64,000 nt of DNA from Pseudomonadota bacterium (lineage in GTDB: Bacteria; Pseudomonadota; Gammaproteobacteria; Burkholderiales; Burkholderiaceae_B): the NCBI GenBank assembly GCA_023387815.1, contig JAEWHK010000049.1, forward strand, positions 6,437 through 70,436, read 5' to 3'. The translations under genes and the position numbers were made by a program. A model generated the notes under the pieces. That model worked only from the letters and a program-made list of their open reading frames with translations. It was not told the DNA's origin and made no database searches. Shown here one piece after another: positions 58,432 to 64,000 of the stretch (positions are counted from its first letter, which is position 1; each line of letters starts with the position of its first letter).

Positions 58432-58615
58432 TGCGGATCATCCTGTTAAATCGGGTGGCAACCTTTGTGTATCTGATATCGATTCTACCGTGTTTAAATC
58501 ATTCCGACCTCAAGTGTACGAATCATCGATTACTGGTAAGCACTGGGATTCTGTAGCGTTTACAAACGTAATCCCGCTTGTGATCCCGATCTGGATCGTG
58601 TAATTTCACAGAAAT

Positions 58616-59089
58616 ATGAATGAATTCACTTCCCGCCAGGTAAATCGCTGGTTGATCTGGCTCTTTGATCTCTGTCGGATACTTCCAGTATTGTTCGCCA
58701 TTCCCATGCTGGTTCTGGCGGGCTACTATTTGCATCAGGGTGAACTCACGGGCTCGATTGCGCTTCTGCTCGGCGCTCTGCTTGCATTGGCGGTGTTCTA
58801 TATTACGACCTGGCCGCAATTGCGTATGGATTGGAGAGAGCGGCGCCTGCTACGGGACGGACTCGCCGCAGATGGGGAAATTGTTCACAGTGAATTTACC
58901 GGCACCCTCATCAATAATCAGCCACAGTACCGCGTCCAGGTACGCTATGTTCATCCTCTCAAAGGCAAGGAATATACTGCGACGGCACTTGTCCTCGTTG
59001 ACTATATATCTGCAGGCGGTCTGTTGCCTGGCGAACGCGTACCACTCCATGTGAGCACTGATCGGCCTGAACATATTGCCATCGGATAA
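58616..59089 (+). CDS. Small membrane protein (DUF3592-like)
   Basis: 157 residues. Two hydrophobic helices (about 20-42 and 48-68) precede a soluble domain with alternating polar strands (IVHSEFTGTLINNQPQYRVQVRYVHPLKGKEYTATA), the sort of beta domain seen in DUF3592 proteins. The ribosome site before the ATG is weak. No function can be assigned; topology is two-TM with a cytoplasmic or periplasmic beta domain. Confidence 0.62.
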   Translation: MNEFTSRQVNRWLIWLFDLCRILPVLFAIPMLVLAGYYLHQGELTGSIALLLGALLALAVFYITTWPQLRMDWRERRLLRDGLAADGEIVHSEFTGTLINNQPQYRVQVRYVHPLKGKEYTATALVLVDYISAGGLLPGERVPLHVSTDRPEHIAIG

Positions 59090-59138
59090 GCGCAGGACGG
59101 CTTATTATTAAAGATCATATAGCGATTTAAATCTGCTA

Positions 59139-59152
59139 CGGTGGATCCACCG
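59139..59152. promoter_or_regulatory. 14-bp palindrome upstream of the GST gene
   Basis: CGGTGGATCCACCG is a perfect palindrome; a second short one, GATTTAAATC, lies at 59124-59133. They are 140-165 bp before the GST start. Could be an operator. Confidence 0.3.
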
Positions 59153-59290
59153 GATACCCTGAGTGGGCACGCATCGTCTCAGTTTCCCTTGATGTGCGAT
59201 TGTCTATTACAGTCGTGATGAAGCGCAGCTTATTTGGCAAAAAAATGGTTAAGATAGAAGCATTCCTGTCATCAAAAGCGGCTGCCCCTC

Positions 59291-60010
59291 ATGAACTTTG
59301 AACAATTCGTCAATCAACTCAACCCGTCAATTACAGAAAAATGGCCTACCCGCCATCCACAGCGACTGCAACTTTATTCCCTGCCTACCCCTAATGGCGT
59401 GAAAGTGTCTATTGCGCTGGAAGAACTGGGGCTGGCCTACGAGCCGCACCGGGTCGCATTCGAAACGCAGGATCAGCTGTCGCCAGCGTTCCTGTCCATC
59501 AATCCGAATAATAAAATTCCAGCCATCATTGATCCGGACGGACCGGACGGCGAGCCCATTGTTCTCTTCGAATCCGGTGCCATCCTTGTTTATCTGGCCG
59601 GAAAGACAGGCAAACTGCTTCCCGCTGACACGACAGCCCGTTACCAGACCCTGCAATGGCTGATGTTCCAGATGGGTGGTGTAGGCCCCATGTTTGGTCA
59701 GCTGGGTTTCTTTCATAAATTTGCAGGCAAGGAATACGAAGACAAACGCCCCCGCGATCGGTATGTGGCTGAATCGAAACGTCTGCTGGGCGTGCTCAAT
59801 ACCCATCTGAAAAATCGCGAATGGATCATGGGCAGCGAATACACAATTGCAGATATTGCCACTTTCCCGTGGATACGCAACCTAATTGGCTTCTACGGCG
59901 CCCGCGATCTCGTTGGCTTTGATGATTTTCCTGAAGTCGCGCGAGTCCTGGACGTGTTCGTTGATCGTCCTGCAGTCAAACGCGGACTGGAGATCCCCGC
60001 TGCTCCTTGA
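59291..60010 (+). CDS. Glutathione S-transferase family protein (nu-class, YghU/YfcG-like)
   Basis: 239 residues. N-terminal thioredoxin-fold domain with LQLYSLPTPNGVKVSIALEELGL (about 26-48), where Thr-Pro-Asn matches the nu-class active site that uses Thr/Asn rather than Cys/Ser/Tyr. NPNNKIPAIIDPDG follows with the cis-Pro, then FESGAILVYLAGKTGKLLP. The C-terminal helical domain has the N-capping box YTIADIATFPWIRN. Nu-class enzymes reduce peroxides and disulfide bonds with glutathione. The ATG lacks a strong ribosome site. Confidence 0.87.
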   Translation: MNFEQFVNQLNPSITEKWPTRHPQRLQLYSLPTPNGVKVSIALEELGLAYEPHRVAFETQDQLSPAFLSINPNNKIPAIIDPDGPDGEPIVLFESGAILVYLAGKTGKLLPADTTARYQTLQWLMFQMGGVGPMFGQLGFFHKFAGKEYEDKRPRDRYVAESKRLLGVLNTHLKNREWIMGSEYTIADIATFPWIRNLIGFYGARDLVGFDDFPEVARVLDVFVDRPAVKRGLEIPAAP

Positions 60011-60082
60011 TATCAGAGCGCTGTTATTACCCCGAGCGCAGAACCGACGGCGCACCCTGCTTGCAAATCTGTGAAGTGTGAG

Positions 60083-61312
60083 TCAGGAAGCGCTCGTATT
60101 TGCGCCGCGTTTGTCTTTGGGAATCACCGCCAGTACCAGCAGCGTACACAAGCCCGCCCCCATGAACGCATGATCATATCGCCCACTGAGTGCGACATAG
60201 AACGCAAAACACGTGGGGGCAACCATATTCACCAGATTGACCAGAATGCTTGCCCCTGCGGCCGTCTCGGAAACCTGATGAGACGGCGATCGACGCGCGA
60301 CTTCAGCAATCTGCACGCCGTTCCAGCTGGCGGCCGAACCGCCAGCCACAAAGGCAAGCAGCATAACCGTCCACACGGGCCACGTAGGGTCTGTGAGTCC
60401 AATCAACACGGTGGTACTGGCCGACACCACGGCTGTGAAAGATAGCGTTGCCCTCGCTGACCCAACGTAATCGGATATCCAGCCCAGGACAATCCGCCCA
60501 AGAACTCCGCCCGTCTGCATCACGGCAAAGACCGCGCCTGCCAAACCCAATGAATAGCCCAGTACATTAACCAGATAAACCACGGTGAAGGTAAACCAGC
60601 AACTTTGTGCGACCGCGAACAGGCAACCGACAACCGACATTTTGAACAATCCCGGACCGTTGGTAAGCGAAGCCAGTGGCACCGCCAGATTGCGAAATGA
60701 CTGCCATGTTGGAATATGAATCAGTCCGCGCACTTTCTCATTGATGCCATCCAGCGATGCACTCACGGACCACGTGAAAAGAGAAGGGATCAGCACAATG
60801 AGCGCACACACAATCAGCGCCGGGCGCCAGCCCCACATTGTGACGACCACCGGAATGGCAAGACCGGCCACGATGCCGCCTAAAGGCACGCCCGCCTGCT
60901 TGATTGAAAACATCAGGTTTCGTTTGCCCGGAGGAGAAAATCGCAGCAAGACTTCACTGCCTGCGGGATTGGCCACCCCATTACTCAATCCCATTGCGAA
61001 GCACGCGGCGAGCACCACAGCCACACTGGGCGTCAAAAACAGCCCCAGGCACGCAGCGCCCAGAACCAATGTCAATTGTAATGAACGCATACCGCCGATT
61101 TTTTTCAGCAGTGTGGTACCTGCCAGCAGAATGGCCAGACTGCCAAAGGAATTGCTGGCTGTGAAATAACCGACCGCACTCGCACTCCAGCCGAACTCTT
61201 CGGAAGCAGCGGGTGTAATGATGGGGATCAGACGAGACAGAAACGATGAGGTGGTTTGAAGGGTAAGAATAGCAGCGATTGGTGCAAGCCAAATGGGCGT
61301 AGCGTGTTTCAT
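60083..61312 (-). CDS. MFS transporter (409 aa)
   Basis: Twelve hydrophobic segments with a two-domain layout and loop features such as TLLKKIGGMRSLQLTL (TM2-TM3 loop), FSPPGKRNLMFSIKQAGVPLGG (about 128-149) and GRIVLGWISDYVGSARATL in the second half (repeat of the loop motif). The pattern fits the cyanate/small-acid MFS groups but the cargo is not assignable. Convergent with the GST gene (72 bp apart), no regulator adjacent. Confidence 0.82.
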   Translation of the reverse strand: MKHATPIWLAPIAAILTLQTTSSFLSRLIPIITPAASEEFGWSASAVGYFTASNSFGSLAILLAGTTLLKKIGGMRSLQLTLVLGAACLGLFLTPSVAVVLAACFAMGLSNGVANPAGSEVLLRFSPPGKRNLMFSIKQAGVPLGGIVAGLAIPVVVTMWGWRPALIVCALIVLIPSLFTWSVSASLDGINEKVRGLIHIPTWQSFRNLAVPLASLTNGPGLFKMSVVGCLFAVAQSCWFTFTVVYLVNVLGYSLGLAGAVFAVMQTGGVLGRIVLGWISDYVGSARATLSFTAVVSASTTVLIGLTDPTWPVWTVMLLAFVAGGSAASWNGVQIAEVARRSPSHQVSETAAGASILVNLVNMVAPTCFAFYVALSGRYDHAFMGAGLCTLLVLAVIPKDKRGANTSAS

Positions 61313-61500
61313 CTTGTCTCGTGATTCATACTATTTGGGCGCGAGTACCCTCCAGATGTCAATTGTGATGTCGTTGATCGCTGCCAGGGTTCAAAGCGTT
61401 ATTCTGACATTCTACAACTTTGGGCGCTGTGAGGCGGCAGATGTCATAGTTCGGCGGGCATTGTGGGGTTTTAGTAGTCGACTTTCAGCGCACTCTTACA

Positions 61501-61566
61501 TTAGAATTTCGCGAACAATACGCTCATCAAATGAGTCGTAAGAACGATTATCTGGACTATCACTAA
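61501..61566 (+). pseudogene. Possible HigB toxin remnant (C-terminal tail only)
   Basis: The frame ending at TAA 61564-61566 closes with DYLDYH, the usual C-terminal ending of HigB/RelE-type toxins, 12 bp before the higA start. The frame is closed by a stop near 61447 and upstream sequence does not resemble HigB, so if it is real only the tail survives. Low-confidence reading. Confidence 0.35.
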
Positions 61567-61578
61567 AGGGCAAACACC

Positions 61579-61857
61579 ATGATGAAAAATCATCCTCATC
61601 CAGGCGAATTGATACGGGTTGATGTCATTGAACCCTCTGGCCTGGATATTACCGAAGCAGCGGCAAGACTGGGGGTTTCCAGAACCACCCTATCACGACT
61701 GCTAAATGGACACATTGGAATCAGTCCCGAGATGGCTGTACGCCTTGAAAAGGCGGGTCTTAGCAACGCACGGTTCTGGATGGACCTTCAGACTAATTAT
61801 GAGCTGTCCAAAATCATGCATAAAGATCTCGGAAAAGTCTCTTCACTGGTTGATTGA
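61579..61857 (+). CDS. higA: HigA-family antitoxin (XRE-type addiction module antidote)
   Basis: 92 residues. It opens NHPHPGELIRVDVIEPSGLDITEAAARLGVSRTTLSRLLNGHIGISPEMAVRLEKAG: the HigA opening HPGE followed by an XRE-type helix-turn-helix (about 25-55), then FWMDLQTNYEL, the HigA C-terminal block. HigA binds HigB toxin and represses its promoter. AAAGGG stands 10 bases before the ATG. No complete higB lies on either side, so this is an orphan antitoxin or a solo regulator. Confidence 0.85.
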   Translation: MMKNHPHPGELIRVDVIEPSGLDITEAAARLGVSRTTLSRLLNGHIGISPEMAVRLEKAGLSNARFWMDLQTNYELSKIMHKDLGKVSSLVD

Positions 61858-61858
61858 A

Positions 61859-61892
61859 TTGCACGGCAATCTCACTCATGATTGCCGTGCAA
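61859..61892. terminator. 13-bp stem-loop between convergent higA and the NimT-like gene
   Basis: TTGCACGGCAATC (61859-61871) and GATTGCCGTGCAA (61880-61892) are perfect arms with an 8-nt loop. It starts one base after the higA stop and ends 25 bp before the NimT-like stop. There are no T-runs, so it may serve as a Rho-assisted or bidirectional terminator. Confidence 0.6.
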
Positions 61893-61917
61893 ACTTAGCA
61901 GCCGATCCGGGGAAACC

Positions 61918-63126
61918 TTACACTCCAATCTGTCGATCTCTTCCCACCAATACCCCAACCATCGCAGCAAGAAGCGATAATCCTATGCAGGTACCTAGCG
62001 GCCACTGCCAACCGCCCAGTGACTCATGCATGACAGCGATCAACGGTGGCCCGGCTGCTGCCAACAGATATCCGATGCACTGTGACATGCCGGATAGTGC
62101 ACCCGCCAGAACAGCATTACCGGATCGCAGACCGATAAAACTAAGACCAAGAATGATTCCCGCCCCTGTGCCCAAACCAAAAAGAACGGACCAGATCAAC
62201 GCCCATTGCGGTGCCAGCAGGATCCCGACCAGGGCAATGGTTGACATCAGTGCGACTGCCACTGCAGGAATGCGCTGATCTCGCAGGCGGCCGAGAATCG
62301 GAGCCATCAACAATCCGGGGATCGCCGTTGCCAACTGCAATATTCCGTGCAAGGAACCTGCACGCTCAGGGGTCAGACCTGCGTCCACCAGAATCGCCGG
62401 AAGATAACCAATAGCAATGTAATAAATGGTCGAGTTCAGACCCAGAAAAAACGTGACCTGCCAGGCCAGAGCGGAGTGCCAGATTCTTCCACCATGAGGC
62501 GGCGTTGCCGTGTCTGTAGTGGGTTTCGAGCGACTACCAAGCTGGAAAACCCATACTGCAATGGCGATCAGCGGTAGCACGATAAAAGCAGCAAGCGTGC
62601 CGATCCAGCCCCAGGCGTGTGCCAAAGGGACCGCCGCTGCAGAAAACAGCGCCGCAGCAACCCCCATCGAAATCGCATAGGCGCCTGTCATTGCCGCAAT
62701 ATTATCCGGAAAATCCCGCTTCACCAGGCTGGGAAGCAAAACATTCCCAACTGCAATACCCGCGCCGATCAGTCCGGTACCCAGATAAAGCATCCATACG
62801 GCACCCGACGAACGCAATAATATGCCGGCTGCAATAGCAACCAGCGCGCCGAAAAGCGTCCGCTCCAGTCCGTACTCACGCGCAAACAGAGAGCCGAAAG
62901 GCGAAATCAGCGCAAACGCCAGCAACGGCAGGGTAGTCAACACGCTGGCAGCGGTGGCCCCCAGCCCCAGATCGGTTTGTATCATGCCAAGCAATGGCGG
63001 CACACCGGTAAATGGCGCCCTCAGGTTGGCAGCAATCAGCAGAATGCCAATCACAAGTGTCATTTGTGGAAGATGTTGACGGTGTCTTTCCAAGTCGGTG
63101 CTACTGAGTGCTTCTGTATTCATCAT
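61918..63126 (-). CDS. nimT: CynX/NimT-family MFS exporter
   Basis: 402 residues from the tandem ATG codons at 63126/63123, after GGAT. Sequence features LVIGILLIAANLRAPFTGVPPLLGMIQTDLGL (TM1 region), GSLFAREYGLERTLFGALV and SGMSQCIGYLLAAAGPPL fit the CynX/NimT family. E. coli NimT (YeaN) exports 2-nitroimidazole and is controlled by the divergent AraC-type NimR (YeaM); the same arrangement is present here (63 bp apart). Physiological substrate unknown; the symbol rests on family and gene order. Confidence 0.8.
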   Translation of the reverse strand: MMNTEALSSTDLERHRQHLPQMTLVIGILLIAANLRAPFTGVPPLLGMIQTDLGLGATAASVLTTLPLLAFALISPFGSLFAREYGLERTLFGALVAIAAGILLRSSGAVWMLYLGTGLIGAGIAVGNVLLPSLVKRDFPDNIAAMTGAYAISMGVAAALFSAAAVPLAHAWGWIGTLAAFIVLPLIAIAVWVFQLGSRSKPTTDTATPPHGGRIWHSALAWQVTFFLGLNSTIYYIAIGYLPAILVDAGLTPERAGSLHGILQLATAIPGLLMAPILGRLRDQRIPAVAVALMSTIALVGILLAPQWALIWSVLFGLGTGAGIILGLSFIGLRSGNAVLAGALSGMSQCIGYLLAAAGPPLIAVMHESLGGWQWPLGTCIGLSLLAAMVGVLVGRDRQIGV

Positions 63127-63188
63127 ATATCCAATATCAGGGAATACCCGTATTCTAGGTGCGAAAACTGTGATGTAATACAGAAGTA

Positions 63189-63223
63189 ATGACAATTGAT
63201 ACTCAAATTATGACAATTGAAAC
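63189..63223 (+). repeat. 21-bp-spaced direct repeat at the NimR start
   Basis: ATGACAATTGATACT (63189-63203) recurs as ATGACAATTGAAACT (63210-63224) with one mismatch. The period is exactly two helical turns, as bound by AraC-family dimers or paired subunits, and is also seven codons. It spans both candidate start codons of the regulator. Confidence 0.6.
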
Positions 63224-64000
63224 TGATGAAGCAAACATTTCATCTGTAATCGCGCTTGCGCAATCGCTGCACGTCTTTGAGCCTGACGAAGATCACCGCC
63301 CGGTCGTGGCATTGCAGATCAAAGTCGATCAGAACGATGTCGAACAACCGTTGCACCGGCATCGCAAAGGACAACTGGTCATGGCCTTGCAGGGCGCCGT
63401 AACATGCGAGGTTCCCGGTGCGATGTGGATGGTTCCTCCCCAGCACGCAGTGTGGATTCCCGGAAACATGCCTCACAGCAATCGCGCTACCGATAATGCC
63501 AAAATCTATTTTTTATTTATCGAACCTGATGCATTGGGTATGCCCGAAGATTGCTGCACGCTGGCTATCAGTCCCTTGTTGCGAGAACTGATTCGATTCC
63601 TGGCGGATCAGGATCGCGCCTACCCCAATGAAGGACCGACTGCCCGACTGGTTACCGTACTGCTTGAGCAACTGGCTGTCGCCCCTGTACAGCAACTACA
63701 TTTACCGATATCGTACAACCCAAAAATCAGAATGATCGCCGATCATTTGGTGGCAGACTCTGCAGACCGCCGGACGCTTGTGCAGTGGGCCGAAAAGCTC
63801 GCCATGAGTGACCGCACCCTGGCACGCCTGGTCCTGCGCGAAACGGGCCTGACCTTTGGGCGCTGGCGACAGCAATTGCACCTGATAATCGCCCTGCGCC
63901 AGCTCTCTTCAGGCGCCACCGTGCAGCAAGTGGCCGGCAACCTGGGCTACGACTCGGTCAGCGCATTCATCACCATGTTCAAGAAGGCACTGGGCAAGCC
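63189..64000 (+). CDS. nimR: NimR-like AraC-family regulator (3' end outside window)
   Basis: About 270 residues are visible. It has an N-terminal cupin sensor with LHRHRKGQLVMALQGAVTCEVPG (about 54-76) and WIPGNMPHSNRA, followed by a C-terminal AraC double helix-turn-helix (RTLVQWAEKLAMSDRTLARLVLRETGLTFGRWRQ at about 195-228; VQQVAGNLGYDSVSAFITMFKKALGK near the edge). Start is either ATG 63189 (MTIDTQI...) or 63210; neither has a strong ribosome site. It is divergent from the NimT-like exporter and should control it, as in E. coli. Frame is open to the last base. Confidence 0.85.
   Translation, partial: MTIDTQIMTIETDEANISSVIALAQSLHVFEPDEDHRPVVALQIKVDQNDVEQPLHRHRKGQLVMALQGAVTCEVPGAMWMVPPQHAVWIPGNMPHSNRATDNAKIYFLFIEPDALGMPEDCCTLAISPLLRELIRFLADQDRAYPNEGPTARLVTVLLEQLAVAPVQQLHLPISYNPKIRMIADHLVADSADRRTLVQWAEKLAMSDRTLARLVLRETGLTFGRWRQQLHLIIALRQLSSGATVQQVAGNLGYDSVSAFITMFKKALGK

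Overview
The window looks like chromosomal DNA of a betaproteobacterium of the family Alcaligenaceae (Advenella, Bordetella or Achromobacter relatives; Advenella is my best guess). The reasons are a moderate GC content, four stand-alone Bug-type (tripartite tricarboxylate transporter) binding proteins, a classic betaproteobacterial porin, many LysR/GntR regulators, and dense catabolic and uptake genes. I see no rRNA, tRNA, phage, transposase or CRISPR array. The taxonomic call is inference only.

Layout. 1-4122 (minus): periplasmic molybdenum hydroxylase (large subunit with Tat signal, 2Fe-2S subunit, membrane-anchored cytochrome c cut by the window edge). 4618-6786: MFS transporter divergent from a TetR regulator, with two matching 24-bp operator-like palindromes between them. 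6851-15832 (minus): complete ferric-siderophore uptake block (PchR-like AraC regulator, TonB receptor, binding protein, permease, ATPase, siderophore-interacting reductase, EntS-like exporter) with Fur-box-like sites. 16432-18276: Na+/solute symporter plus a 43-residue membrane protein behind a long structured leader. 18383-21073: two manganese-exporter genes of different families (GDT1/TMEM165 and TerC), each behind its own yybP-ykoY (Mn2+) riboswitch; a substrate-binding protein without signal peptide lies between them on the other strand.

21238-27149: minus-strand operon Bug protein, IlvD/Edd-type sugar-acid dehydratase, HpcH/HpaI aldolase, second Bug protein. It is divergent from a LacI-family regulator, and two perfect GntR-type operators sit in between. 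This reads as a non-phosphorylative sugar-acid pathway. 27239-30848: FecCD-type ABC importer resembling the MolABC molybdate family, a ModA-like protein, and a ModE-like box upstream. 31146-34447: second dehydratase, RraA-family protein and FCD/GntR regulator. 34592-35407: Fic-fold protein with degenerate motifs. 35467-37949: Bug protein plus RraA-family protein, divergent from a second FCD/GntR regulator. 38234-39421: porin with a good promoter and terminator. 39899-43579: single-chain, two-half ABC exporter.

43671-50174: D-amino-acid-flavoured cluster (acyl-CoA ligase, N-acyl-D-amino-acid deacylase, Bug protein, LysR, N-carbamoyl-D-amino-acid hydrolase). 50206-52791: LysR, pirin and YcaC-like hydrolase. 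53042-57030: sulfonate-type ABC importer with an LLM flavin monooxygenase (sulfur scavenging). 57085-61312: FAD oxidoreductase, small membrane protein, nu-class GST and an MFS transporter. 61501-61857: HigA antitoxin with only a possible HigB tail upstream. 61918-64000: NimT-like exporter divergent from a NimR-like AraC regulator that runs off the right edge.

The recurring theme is capture of small organic acids and amino-acid derivatives with tightly linked local regulators, plus metal homeostasis (Fe, Mn, probably Mo). The most noteworthy features are the twin Mn riboswitches, the molybdate-like importer with its operator, the symporter/microprotein pair with its structured leader, and the degenerate Fic protein.
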